A stretch of 64,000 nt of DNA from Comamonas testosteroni TK102 (GCF_000739375.1 NZ_CP006704.1:2170001-2234000); one strand, 5' to 3'. Shown: positions 24,218-33,224, numbered from the stretch's first letter. Numbers and translations: made by a program. The notes: generated by a model not told the origin, from the sequence alone.

Positions 24218-27200
24218 ATGTTGTCCCGTCTGATTGAATTTTCCCTGCGCCAACGTGCGCTGGTACTGCTTGGCGTGCTGGCTTTGGCGGGTGCGGGCCT
24301 AGCGGCCTTCCTGCAACTGCCGATCGACGCCTATCCGGATATTTCCCCCACGCAGGTCAAGCTGATTATCAAGGCTCCTGGCATGACGCCTGAGGAGGTG
24401 GAGTCGCGCGTGATCACGCCGCTGGAGATGGAGTTGCTCGGCGTGCCCCGGGGCGTGATGTTGCGCTCCACGGCCAAGTACGCCATCGCCGACATCACGG
24501 TGGACTTTGCCGAAGGCAGCGACATCTACTGGGCGCGTCAGCAGGTGGCTGAACGCTATGCCGGCGTTTCGGGCAGCCTGCCCGAAGGCGTCAGCGGCGG
24601 GCTGGCGCCGATTTCGACACCGCTGTCGGACGTGTTCATGTTCACCATCGAAGGCGGTGGCCTCACGTTGAGCGAGCGCCGCGCCCTGCTGGACTGGACG
24701 CTGCGCCCGGCCCTGCGCACGCTGCCCGGTGTTGCTGATGTCAACGTGCTGGGTGGAGAAGCCAAGAGCTTTGCTGTGGTGCCGGATCGCGCACGGCTTT
24801 CCGCTGCGAGCCTCAGCTTCTCTGATGTCATCACGGCGATCGGCCGCAACAACCGCAATGACGGTGCGGGCCGCCTGGATGCAGGCGAAGACACGCTGAT
24901 CGTGCGCGCCGAAGGCGCGATCCACACTTTGGACGATTTATCCCGTCTGATCCTGCGCGCGGGGGCCAATGGTACGGCCCCAGTTCGCCTGGGCGACGTG
25001 GCCCAGGTGCGCATCGAAGGCGTGACGCGATATGGCGCCGTCACCCGGGACGGCGCGGGCGAAGCGGTGGAAGGCATCGTGGTGGCGCTGCGCGGGGCCG
25101 ATGCCTCGGCGCTGGTCAAAGCCATTCGAGCCCGGCTGGACGAGGTGACTCCCAGCCTGCCGCCCGGCGTCAAGGTGGTGCCGTTCTATGACCGCAGCAC
25201 GCTGATCGAGCGCGCCGTGGGCACGGTGGAAAGCGCCTTGCTGGAAGCGACGGTACTGGTCGTTATCCTGCTGCTTCTGTTCCTCGGCGAGCTTCGCGCC
25301 GCGCTGGTTGTGGCGGTGATGGTGCCTTTGGCGGCACTGGGCACCTTCTTGCTGATGCGTCTGGTCGGCATGAGCGCCAACCTGATGAGCTTGGGGGGCC
25401 TCGCGATCGCCATCGGCATGCTGGTGGACGCTGCCGTAGTGGTGGTGGAAAACGCCGTCAGTCGGCTCGACCCGCACGCGCCCAGTGCGCACCAGCCGCG
25501 CCTGCACCGCATATTCGCCGCGGCGCGCGAGGTCGCCATGCCTGTGGCCTCGGGCATCCTCATCATCTGTCTGACCTTCATGCCCCTGCTCACACTGCAA
25601 GGGTTGGAAGGCAAACTGTTTGTGCCGGTGGCGCTGACCATCGTATTCGCCCTGGGCGTCTCGCTGCTGCTGTCGCTCACGCTGGTGCCGGTGCTGGCCT
25701 CGCTGCTGCTCAAGGAACATGCTCACACCGAGCCGTGGGTGATGCGCTGGGCCACGCGCCTGTACCAACCGCTGCTGGAGGCTGCGCTTCACCACCCGCT
25801 ACGCGCATCGGCGGTCGCCATCGCGGCCCTGGCATTGGGTGTGGTGGCCTACCTTGGCACGGGCAAGGCGTTCATGCCGACGATGGACGAGGGCGATATC
25901 CTGCTGCAACTGCAAAAACCCCCGTCCATTGGGTTGCAGCGCTCGCTGGAGATTGACCTGGCGGTGCAGAAGGCCATCGGTGCGGCGGTGCCCGAGGTGC
26001 GGCACAGCATCGGGCGGGTGGGCTCCGACGAGCTGGGGCTCGACCCGATGGGCCTGAACGAAACCGACCTGTTCATGCAGCTCGCACCGCGCAAGGATTG
26101 GCATGCAGCCGACAAGGACGCGTTGAGTGCCGAGATACGCAAGGTGATGGATGCCTTCCCCGGCCTGGAATTCGGCTTTACCCAGCCCATCGAGATGCGC
26201 ATCTCGGAAATGCTCACCGGCAGCCGGGGCGACGTGGCCGTCAAGCTGTTCGGCCCTGACCTGCAAACACTGGGCGATCTGGCGCAGCGCATGGCCGCTC
26301 GCATCGAGAAAGTGCCCGGTGCGCGCGACGTGCTCACCCAGGCCAGCGACAGCGTGGAATACCTGCAGGTGAAGGTGGATGCGCAGGCGGCGGGGCGCGC
26401 CGGGCTGGCCGTGACACAGGTTCAGGACGAGTTGCGCGCGCAACTCGAAGGCGTTCCGGCCGGGCTGGTGATTGAGCCGGACAGGCGCACGCCGATCGTG
26501 GTGCGCGGCGACGCCCGCCTGCGCGGCTCGGCCGAGCGCTTCAAGGACTTGCAGCTCGCCCGCGGCGATCAGGGCGAAATCCCCTTGACCTCGCTGGCGC
26601 GCATCGCCACCACTGATGGCCCCGTGCTGGTGCGGCGCGAGAACGGCTCGCGCTTCGCGCTGATCCAGTCCAGCGTGAGCGGGCGCGATCTTGTCGGCTT
26701 CGTGGATGAAGCGCGCGCCGCCGTAGCGCGCGACGTGCCGCTGCCGCCCGGCTACCGCGTCGAATGGGGCGGGCAGTTCGAGAACCAGCAACGCGCAGCG
26801 GCCCGCCTTGGCATGGTGGTGCCGGTGGCCCTGGGGCTGATTTTCTTCGTGCTGTTCATGACCTTCGGCTCGGTGCGGCAGGCCGCGCTCATCCTCGGCA
26901 ACGTGCCGTTTGCCATGGTCGGCGGCGTGGCGGCGCTGTGGCTGTCGGGGCAGTACCTGTCGGTGCCTGCTTCGGTCGGCTTCATCGCGCTGCTGGGCAT
27001 CGCCGTGCTCAACGGATTGGTGCTGATGACGCACTTCAACCACCTGCACGCGCTAGGCCTGCCCATGGAACAGGTGGTGCGCGAAGGTTCGCTGCGACGG
27101 TTGCGCCCCGTGCTGATGACGGCTTCCATCACCGCCTTTGGCCTAGTGCCCCTGCTGCTGGCCAGTGGCCCTGGCTCTGAGATCCAGCGCCCACTCGCCA

Positions 27201-27313
27201 TCGTGGTGATTGGCGGACTGGTCAGTTCCACTGCGCTGACCCTGGTCCTGCTGCCGGTGCTGTACCGGCGATTCGGCCAGGCCATCTCCTCACAACAAGG
27301 AGTCCACGCATGA
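24218..27313 (+). CDS. Heavy-metal efflux RND permease (CzcA/CusA family)
   Basis: 1031 residues, the usual HME-RND length, with twelve membrane helices and two large periplasmic loops. Motifs include LPIDAYPDISPTQVKL, GMLVDAAVVVVENAVSRLD in TM4 and AFMPTMDEGDILLQL at the start of the second half. TM4 has Asp404 and Glu411, matching D408 and E415 of CzcA, but the D402 position is Ala398. That pattern resembles CusA-like or other HME subgroups, so the metal should not be assumed to be Co/Zn/Cd. The stop overlaps the DUF3240 start. Confidence 0.92.
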   Translation: MLSRLIEFSLRQRALVLLGVLALAGAGLAAFLQLPIDAYPDISPTQVKLIIKAPGMTPEEVESRVITPLEMELLGVPRGVMLRSTAKYAIADITVDFAEGSDIYWARQQVAERYAGVSGSLPEGVSGGLAPISTPLSDVFMFTIEGGGLTLSERRALLDWTLRPALRTLPGVADVNVLGGEAKSFAVVPDRARLSAASLSFSDVITAIGRNNRNDGAGRLDAGEDTLIVRAEGAIHTLDDLSRLILRAGANGTAPVRLGDVAQVRIEGVTRYGAVTRDGAGEAVEGIVVALRGADASALVKAIRARLDEVTPSLPPGVKVVPFYDRSTLIERAVGTVESALLEATVLVVILLLLFLGELRAALVVAVMVPLAALGTFLLMRLVGMSANLMSLGGLAIAIGMLVDAAVVVVENAVSRLDPHAPSAHQPRLHRIFAAAREVAMPVASGILIICLTFMPLLTLQGLEGKLFVPVALTIVFALGVSLLLSLTLVPVLASLLLKEHAHTEPWVMRWATRLYQPLLEAALHHPLRASAVAIAALALGVVAYLGTGKAFMPTMDEGDILLQLQKPPSIGLQRSLEIDLAVQKAIGAAVPEVRHSIGRVGSDELGLDPMGLNETDLFMQLAPRKDWHAADKDALSAEIRKVMDAFPGLEFGFTQPIEMRISEMLTGSRGDVAVKLFGPDLQTLGDLAQRMAARIEKVPGARDVLTQASDSVEYLQVKVDAQAAGRAGLAVTQVQDELRAQLEGVPAGLVIEPDRRTPIVVRGDARLRGSAERFKDLQLARGDQGEIPLTSLARIATTDGPVLVRRENGSRFALIQSSVSGRDLVGFVDEARAAVARDVPLPPGYRVEWGGQFENQQRAAARLGMVVPVALGLIFFVLFMTFGSVRQAALILGNVPFAMVGGVAALWLSGQYLSVPASVGFIALLGIAVLNGLVLMTHFNHLHALGLPMEQVVREGSLRRLRPVLMTASITAFGLVPLLLASGPGSEIQRPLAIVVIGGLVSSTALTLVLLPVLYRRFGQAISSQQGVHA

Positions 27314-27630
27314 ACGGATTGAAAGAAGCGCAACTGGTGCGCCTGAATCTGGTGTTTCCACCCACGCTCGAAGACGCCGTCACCGATGCCCTGATGGCCG
27401 ACCCGGTGCTGCCAGGGTTCACCCTGTTGCACGCCGAAGGGCATACCGGCGACTTCGCGCGCGCGTCCATTCGCGAGAAGGTTCGCGGCCGTGTGGATCG
27501 GCGCGTCATTTGGGTGTTGATCGAATATGAACAACTGGAACAGGTCCTGGCGCATCTGCGCCAGCGCATCGCGTCTAGCGATGTCCGCTGGTGGGTGGAG
27601 TCGGTGTTGGCAAGTGGAAGACTGGTATGA
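27310..27630 (+). CDS. DUF3240 family protein (PII-like, efflux-associated)
   Basis: 106 residues starting in the permease stop (ATGA). AQLVRLNLVFPPTLEDAVTD, PGFTLLHAEGHTGDFARASI and IEYEQLEQVLAHLRQRI then VRWWVESVLASGRLV follow DUF3240, a small family with a PII-like ferredoxin fold that is regularly fused into or next to czc operons. A cytoplasmic modulator of the pump is likely; direct evidence is lacking. Its stop overlaps the outer-membrane channel start. Confidence 0.8.
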   Translation: MNGLKEAQLVRLNLVFPPTLEDAVTDALMADPVLPGFTLLHAEGHTGDFARASIREKVRGRVDRRVIWVLIEYEQLEQVLAHLRQRIASSDVRWWVESVLASGRLV

Positions 27631-28925
27631 CGAGTAAAAACAAAGGATGCAGCCTGGTACTACCGACTGGTGCCGTCATGGTGGCTATCGCGGCTTTGAC
27701 ATTTCATCCCGCGCAAGCGCGCGCCGATGATCTTTCGTGGCTGCCTGCGCAGGCGCAAGTCGAAGCGGCGATAAAAATCCAGCCGGTCGTGAATGCCGCA
27801 GCCGCTCGCTTGGACGCGGCGGCCGCCACGCAAAGCGCCCTTGAAGCCGGTAGCCACGAATTTGAACTCAGTAGTGGCCTACAACGTCGCAACGTGACCA
27901 ACGAAGCGCGTCGCTACAACGAATGGGAAATCCAGCTCAGCCGTGCTGTTCGCTTGCCAAACAAGGCGCGTATAGATCGGGACATCGGCAGCCGCACCCG
28001 TAGGGTGGCCGATATGCGCCTTGAAGATGCCGAGCACCAAATGGCAAGGCGACTGTTGGAAGTCTGGGCCGGATGGCTGCGCAGTTTCGTCGTAGCCGAC
28101 GAGATGCAAGCTCAGGAAAAGTTGCTTAGACGTGAGCAGGAAGCAATGGCCCGCCGCGTGGCCCTGGGCGATGCAGCGCAGCGGGACAGCGACGTTCTGC
28201 AAGCCGAACGCGCGATGCTTGCAGCCCAGGTTAGCGCTGCGCGCGACGCAGAACGGGCAGCACGACAAACGATGGTGATCGAGTTCCCGGGCATTGAGAC
28301 TCCCGCGCGGCCATCCACGCTGCCAGATCCCGATCCTTTGCCGGGCGGGGTACAGGAGTGGCTGGCGCGAATTGTGCGACAAAGCGTCGAAATCGGCATT
28401 GCCGATGGAGAGGCAGCGCGCCTTGCCAAGGTGGCCGAGCGAGCTCGCGCCAACCGCACGCCCGACCCCACAGTCGGGGTACGGATGATGTCTGAACGCG
28501 GTGGGACGGAACGTGTCATTGGCGTTGTCCTGACGGTGCCATTTGGCACTGACTATCGCAGTGCAATGGCTGCCACGGAAAGCGCCAACGCAGCTGCCGC
28601 AGAGGCAGAGGCGCTCGGCGTGCGGCGCGCGGTGGAGCAAAGTGCGTGGGTAGCCGCGCAGGCAGCTGAAAGTAAGCGCACGCAGTGGCAGTCATTCGCG
28701 CAGGCGCTGGCCGCGCAGACCACGGCCAGCAACCGCACGCGGCGAGCTTGGGAACTGGGAGAGGCCCCCTTGGCCGAATACCTCTTGACGTTGCGAAACC
28801 TGCGCCAGACACGCCTCGGTGAGGCACAGGCTCGCATCGATGCGCTGCAAGCGTCAGCACTGGTGCGTATCGATGCGCATGCGCTGTGGCATTCGAAGGG
28901 GGCACATGCCGATGCCCCTCAATGA
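27627..28925 (+). CDS. TolC-family outer-membrane efflux protein (CzcC-like)
   Basis: 432 residues from the ATG at 27627, which overlaps the previous stop. A signal peptide (VMVAIAALTFHPAQARA) is followed by two long coiled-coil repeats: QVEAAIKIQPVVNAAAARLDAA, later EAMARRVALGDAAQRDSDVLQ, and the parallel RTRRAWELGEAPLAEYLLTLR. This is the duplicated outer-membrane-factor architecture. It completes the pump with the adaptor and permease. The order B-A-DUF3240-C places the channel last, unlike classical czcCBA. The next gene starts inside its 3' end. Confidence 0.85.
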   Translation: MTSKNKGCSLVLPTGAVMVAIAALTFHPAQARADDLSWLPAQAQVEAAIKIQPVVNAAAARLDAAAATQSALEAGSHEFELSSGLQRRNVTNEARRYNEWEIQLSRAVRLPNKARIDRDIGSRTRRVADMRLEDAEHQMARRLLEVWAGWLRSFVVADEMQAQEKLLRREQEAMARRVALGDAAQRDSDVLQAERAMLAAQVSAARDAERAARQTMVIEFPGIETPARPSTLPDPDPLPGGVQEWLARIVRQSVEIGIADGEAARLAKVAERARANRTPDPTVGVRMMSERGGTERVIGVVLTVPFGTDYRSAMAATESANAAAAEAEALGVRRAVEQSAWVAAQAAESKRTQWQSFAQALAAQTTASNRTRRAWELGEAPLAEYLLTLRNLRQTRLGEAQARIDALQASALVRIDAHALWHSKGAHADAPQ

Positions 28926-29694
28926 ATCCCGACTACTGGGCAACGCCCCACTATCCAACGCACCATTCGCACCTCGATTCTTAATCACTCATTTAGCGCT
29001 ACCAGCGGGTGCGGCGCTGATCATCAGCAGTCTATTGATGGATGGCGGTGGGGACTTCTGGGTCGCCGATCATCTCTATCGCTTGCAGGGCAGCCGATGG
29101 GCTTTGCGGGATGCCTGGCTAACCAGCAACCTGCTGCATCGTGGTGGGAAGAATCTTTCCACCTTCCTGGCAATTGCGGTTGCAGCAACGTGCATCTGGG
29201 CTTGGAGAAAAAAACGTAGCAACAAATGCTCGGCATACCTACGCTGGCCGCTACTGTATCTTTTTTGTGCGTACTTGATCGGGGCACTGACGGTTTCGGC
29301 GCTGAAATCGTTCACTAACATGGATTGCCCCTGGAACTTGGTGCGCTATGGCGGAGCGCGAGTGTTTGTGGGCCTGTTTGAAACACGCCCGCCCGGTATG
29401 CCGCGCGGTGTGTGCTTTCCCGCAGGGCATGCAAGTGCCGGATATGCATGGGTCAGCCTATATTTCTTTACCTTGATGGTTCGTCCTGCCTGGCGTTGGA
29501 TGGCCTTGGCTGCAAGTTTGATGATAGGTGCCATCTTTGGATGGACCCAGCAGGTGCGCGGAGCCCACTTCCTTTCCCATGACTTGTGGACGCTCCTGAT
29601 TTGTTGGGTCGTTGCCTTGGGTCTTTTCATGGTCTGGCAACGCTGGTTTGTTGATGGCTCAGGCGATGTCTATTCATCGGGGTTCCAAGCATGA
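28906..29694 (+). CDS. PAP2-family membrane lipid phosphatase (LpxE/PgpB-like)
   Basis: 262 residues from the ATG at 28906 (an ATG at 28912 is equally good; AAGGGGG precedes both), overlapping the channel gene by 20 bp. Five to six membrane helices. The PAP2 residues are Lys134 (KSFTNMDCP), the PAGH box with His175 (VCFPAGHASAGYAW), and Arg218 with His225-Asp226 (QVRGAHFLSHDLW), the last box one residue longer than usual. Coupled by ATGA-type overlap to the phosphoethanolamine transferase gene. A lipid A 1-phosphatase or undecaprenyl/phosphatidate phosphatase is likely. Composition here turns more AT-rich. Confidence 0.82.
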   Translation: MPMPLNESRLLGNAPLSNAPFAPRFLITHLALPAGAALIISSLLMDGGGDFWVADHLYRLQGSRWALRDAWLTSNLLHRGGKNLSTFLAIAVAATCIWAWRKKRSNKCSAYLRWPLLYLFCAYLIGALTVSALKSFTNMDCPWNLVRYGGARVFVGLFETRPPGMPRGVCFPAGHASAGYAWVSLYFFTLMVRPAWRWMALAASLMIGAIFGWTQQVRGAHFLSHDLWTLLICWVVALGLFMVWQRWFVDGSGDVYSSGFQA

Positions 29695-31364
29695 GAACTT
29701 TCAAACAGGCTCTCGGTCTGATGCCGCGATTCAGAACTGCAAACCTCAAGGACCTAAGCCATTGGCGACCACAATGCAGCGTCGAGTGGCTGATCTTGAT
29801 GACCAGTATTTTCTTTGCACTAGCCTGCAATGGTCTATTTTGGAGTAGCGCCTTAGGCGTCCAGTCCAGCTTACGCATGGGTACATCCGTACTGCTGTTT
29901 CTGGTGGGAATTCACAGTCTGCTGTTGAGTTTGGTTGTGTGGCGCTGGAATGCCAAGGTTTTACTTGCGGTGCTTTTTGTTGCCTCTGCCCTCGCAACAC
30001 ATTACATGCGCAGCTTTCATATCTACCTCGATTCGAGCATGTTGCGCAATGTTCTAGCCACAGACTTCAAGGAAAGTCGCGAGCTACTGACGCCTGCATT
30101 GATTGCTCCACTAAGCCTACTGGCAGTAGTTCCGATTATTTTTCTTTGGCGAATCCGATTGCTCGGGCGTACTTGGCTGAAAGCAACCGTGTGGCGTATG
30201 GGATTGATGCTGTTTTCGACACTGATGATTTCGGGCGGTGTCATGCTGTCATTTCAGGACATGTCCGCACTGATGAGAAATCATCGCGAAGTGCGATACT
30301 TGATTACACCGGGAAACTATCTGGTGGGTTTGCCGAAGGCACTGACAGGTTCCTCTATCACGCAGTCCGCCGAAAAAATACCCATTGGAGCTGATGCCGT
30401 TGCAACAGTCAGGCCCGAAGGCAGTCGGCCACGTTTATTAGTCTTTGTCGTAGGCGAGACGGCTCGCGCCCAAAACTGGGGATTGAACGGCTATGCACGC
30501 GAAACAACGCCTCAATTGACTCAGATGGGTGTGATCAATTTCTCCGACATGCACTCCTGTGGAACTAATACCGAGGTTTCTGTGCCTTGCATGTTCTCGT
30601 CCTTTGGTCGCCGAAACTACGATGAAGACAAGATTCGCTCACACCAATCCTTACTGCATGTTCTGGAGCGCGCCGGTATTACCACCTTATGGAGAGATAA
30701 CCAGTCAGGTTGCAAAGGGGTGTGCGATGGTCTCGAATATCAAAGCCTAGGGAATGCACAAAGTTCCTCTTTATGCGTTGATGGTCGGTGTTTCGATGAG
30801 ATTTTGCTTGAAGACTTACCAGCTCAGGCTCGCAAAAATCCCGGTGATCGTGTGATTTTTTTGCACCAGCTTGGAAATCATGGCCCCAGCTACTTTCAAC
30901 GATACCCAGCAGCGTATCGAAAATTCATCCCAACATGCGACACACCGGAAATGGGGAAATGCACCCGCGAACAGATTGTGAATAGCTACGACAACGCTAT
31001 TCTCTACACAGATCATTTCCTAACCCAAGTCATTAAAAAATTGCAGGGCCTTTCCGACTACGACACAGCTATGATATTCGTCTCGGATCACGGCGAATCC
31101 CTGGGCGAGAAGGGACTTTTTCTGCACGGCATGCCTTATGCGATTGCTCCACAAGAGCAGACTCGTGTTCCTTTGGTTATGTGGTTCTCTTCAACGTTTA
31201 CTCAAAGTCGAGGGCTGAATATTGGCTGTTTGAGTGAGCGAGCCCGCTCTTATGCGAATCACGACGCATTGTTTTCGTCTGTCTTGGGGCTAATGCAGGT
31301 TAAAACAAGTGAGTACGATAGGAATTTCGATTTTTTCTTTGGCTGTGATGATAAGAATATATAA
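29691..31364 (+). CDS. eptA: Lipid A phosphoethanolamine transferase (EptA/MCR family)
   Basis: 557 residues. Five N-terminal membrane helices are followed by a periplasmic sulfatase-fold domain. All catalytic and zinc positions are visible: Glu256 (VVGETARAQNWGLNGY), nucleophile Thr294 (SCGTNTEVSVPCMFSSFGR), His397 (QLGNHGPSYFQRYP), Asp466-His467 (FVSDHGESLGE) and His479 (LFLHGMPY). It transfers phosphoethanolamine from phosphatidylethanolamine to lipid A, lowering affinity for polymyxins and releasing diacylglycerol, which the next gene can recycle. A chromosomal-type EptA moved onto an ICE, or an MCR-like variant; resistance level unproven. Confidence 0.92.
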   Translation: MRTFKQALGLMPRFRTANLKDLSHWRPQCSVEWLILMTSIFFALACNGLFWSSALGVQSSLRMGTSVLLFLVGIHSLLLSLVVWRWNAKVLLAVLFVASALATHYMRSFHIYLDSSMLRNVLATDFKESRELLTPALIAPLSLLAVVPIIFLWRIRLLGRTWLKATVWRMGLMLFSTLMISGGVMLSFQDMSALMRNHREVRYLITPGNYLVGLPKALTGSSITQSAEKIPIGADAVATVRPEGSRPRLLVFVVGETARAQNWGLNGYARETTPQLTQMGVINFSDMHSCGTNTEVSVPCMFSSFGRRNYDEDKIRSHQSLLHVLERAGITTLWRDNQSGCKGVCDGLEYQSLGNAQSSSLCVDGRCFDEILLEDLPAQARKNPGDRVIFLHQLGNHGPSYFQRYPAAYRKFIPTCDTPEMGKCTREQIVNSYDNAILYTDHFLTQVIKKLQGLSDYDTAMIFVSDHGESLGEKGLFLHGMPYAIAPQEQTRVPLVMWFSSTFTQSRGLNIGCLSERARSYANHDALFSSVLGLMQVKTSEYDRNFDFFFGCDDKNI

Positions 31365-31375
31365 GAGTTGTTCTC

Positions 31376-31798
31376 ATGAAAGATAAAAAACACACAATCG
31401 CAGCTGATTCCATGTCCGCATTCGAAAATAAACAAAAATCTCGCCGAGGAATATTGAGAATTTGGCATGCGTCCCATTACTCAATTCAGGGATTGCGCGC
31501 TGGATGGAATGAGCCGGCCTTTAGACTTGAGTCAGTATTTTCCTTTGTGTTGGTCCCATTGGCCTTCTGGTTGGGGCAGGGATGGGTCGAAGTCGCTCTT
31601 CTCTCAGGAAGTATCCTTATTTTGATGATTGTGGAGCTACTCAATACTGCTGTGGAATCGGCGATTGATCGTATTGGCCCTCAATGGCATGAGCTATCAA
31701 AGCGTGCAAAGGACATGGGAAGCGCTGCCGTGCTGTTAGCCACTTTGCTGACTGGGGGGGTTTGGCTGTCAGCACTCTGGCAAAGGCTGATTAATTAG
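31376..31798 (+). CDS. dgkA: Diacylglycerol kinase DgkA (ICE-borne copy)
   Basis: 140 residues. Three membrane helices and the family signature: SIQGLRAGWNEPAFRLES, then IVELLNTAVESAIDRIGPQW and HELSKRAKDMGSAAVLLATL. It phosphorylates diacylglycerol to phosphatidate, which returns to phospholipid synthesis. Placed 11 bp after eptA, it fits removal of the diacylglycerol that EptA releases. The N-terminal about 25 residues are a polar extension. A second, diverged DgkA is encoded on the chromosome at 56838. Confidence 0.93.
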   Translation: MKDKKHTIAADSMSAFENKQKSRRGILRIWHASHYSIQGLRAGWNEPAFRLESVFSFVLVPLAFWLGQGWVEVALLSGSILILMIVELLNTAVESAIDRIGPQWHELSKRAKDMGSAAVLLATLLTGGVWLSALWQRLIN

Positions 31799-31840
31799 CC
31801 GCGCAAATGAAATTAGACGAATTAAAGTGGAGTGAGCACA

Positions 31841-32755
31841 ATGGAGCTTCGACATCTTCGCTGCTTTCTCATCGTTGCGGAGGAACTTCATTTCGCTCGC
31901 GCCGCTGAACGACTACATATCGACCAATCTCCACTTTCACGCACTATCAAAGAATTAGAAGAGGAACTTGGTGCTCGTTTATTCATTCGTACTACCCGAA
32001 GCACTCAACTAACCCGTGCCGGGCGACAGCTTTTGGAGCATGTCCCGCGCATTTTTACCGCATTGGATCAGGCCCGTGATGGCGTCAAGTCGGCCACCAA
32101 CGGATTTTTAGGCCAGTTACGCATTGCCTTGTCTGATGGTGTAACACCCACACGATTGTCAACTTTGCTGGCGCGATGCCGTGAAGAGGACCCTGAAGTT
32201 GAGATGCGTCTGTTTGAGGTGCCGCTCGGGCTGCAGATCAAGGGTTTGCATGAAGATCTGTATGACGTAGGTTTTTCGATGGCAGAGGATGGAGGCGATG
32301 GGATCTTGGTCACACCTGCTTGGGAAGATGAACTGATGGTAGCGGTGCCAGCCCGCCATCCCGTGCTCGCCTTCAAACAGGTTCCGCTGAAAGAAGTGCT
32401 GCGCTATCCGTTGGCACTGGGCGACCCGGCGGTCTGCGAAGGCCACGCGCGGCAGATCGATCGTTTTCTGCGCAAGCTCGATCAGGAGCCGCTGATTGCG
32501 CAGCGCGTGGCAACCTTCGACGTGATGATGACGCTGGTTTCCGCTGGCCTGGCTTTGGGCCTAGCGGGCGAGGCGCATATCGCCTCCAGCCGCGAGCCGG
32601 GTGTCGTGGCCCGCCGCTTGGCAGGCAAGCCATACATGCTTACGACCTATCTGCTACGCCGCGATGCGGAGCCGTCCGAGATGCTGGCTCGGTTCATCGA
32701 GCGTGTGGCCTTCATTGATTCGGCAGACGGTATCGACGCTGCCGACGATGCCTGA
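31841..32755 (+). CDS. traR: LysR-family regulator (TraR of Tn4371-type ICEs)
   Basis: 304 residues from the ATG at 31841, which has GGAG eight bases upstream; a GTG at 31832 is also in frame. The winged HTH (ELRHLRCFLIVAEELHFARAAERLHIDQSP then LSRTIKELEEELGARLFIRT) is followed by a standard substrate-binding domain. It marks the right border of the rlxS-traR cargo hotspot and likely controls the downstream traG-trb genes. The first about 180 codons are clearly less GC-rich than the rest, which suggests a recombination joint within the gene. Confidence 0.87.
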   Translation: MELRHLRCFLIVAEELHFARAAERLHIDQSPLSRTIKELEEELGARLFIRTTRSTQLTRAGRQLLEHVPRIFTALDQARDGVKSATNGFLGQLRIALSDGVTPTRLSTLLARCREEDPEVEMRLFEVPLGLQIKGLHEDLYDVGFSMAEDGGDGILVTPAWEDELMVAVPARHPVLAFKQVPLKEVLRYPLALGDPAVCEGHARQIDRFLRKLDQEPLIAQRVATFDVMMTLVSAGLALGLAGEAHIASSREPGVVARRLAGKPYMLTTYLLRRDAEPSEMLARFIERVAFIDSADGIDAADDA

Positions 32756-32780
32756 ACCATCCGACGAAAGGACTGGAATC

Positions 32781-33008
32781 ATGAACAGAGTGATGCTACT
32801 GATGCTGACCGTCGCACTGACCGCATGTGGCTCGTCTCAACCTTCGGAAACCGTGGATTTCCTCGCGGCGCATCCCGAGCGCATCAAGGAGATTCAACGG
32901 CAATGCAAGGAAGATCGCACAAAAGTCGGTGATGAACTTTGCCGCCGTGCTGCCGAAGCCGCCAATCGGCGTTTCTTCGGTGACCGACCTGAGCAGAAGT
33001 CCAAATAG
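32781..33008 (+). CDS. EexN/TrbK-like entry-exclusion lipoprotein
   Basis: 75 residues from the ATG at 32781 after AGGACTGG. A lipoprotein signal (MNRVMLLMLTVALTACGSS) ends in the lipobox TACG. The mature part is LAAHPERIKEIQRQCKEDRT, then GDELCRRAAEAANRRFFGD, with two Cys and the pattern of EexN and TrbK surface-exclusion proteins. These sit in the inner or outer membrane of a cell that already holds the element and block redundant transfer. It lies just before a terminator and traG. TrbK at 40643 has a similar mature-domain pattern. Confidence 0.7.
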   Translation: MNRVMLLMLTVALTACGSSQPSETVDFLAAHPERIKEIQRQCKEDRTKVGDELCRRAAEAANRRFFGDRPEQKSK

Positions 33009-33057
33009 CTCTGTTGTAGTCGCTTCGCAGCGACAAAGTTCTCGCTGACACCTCACT

Positions 33058-33090
33058 ACGCCGCAACGCGCTCCCGTCTGCGGCGTTTTT
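33058..33090 (+). terminator. Rho-independent terminator after the exclusion lipoprotein gene
   Basis: ACGCCGCA pairs with TGCGGCGT around a 13-base loop and is followed by a run of five T. This separates the traR/lipoprotein unit from the traG-trb operon. Confidence 0.7.
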
Positions 33091-33224
33091 ATTGCCTTCG
33101 CTCCTGCAAGAAATCAGGCTTTTTCGGCCTAAATCCCCGCCATAACGGTCTTTGACCGACCTATGCACACGCCTTGATCCTGATGCACGCGGCACGTTGT
33201 TGTGCCGTGATTGGAGGCGGGATC

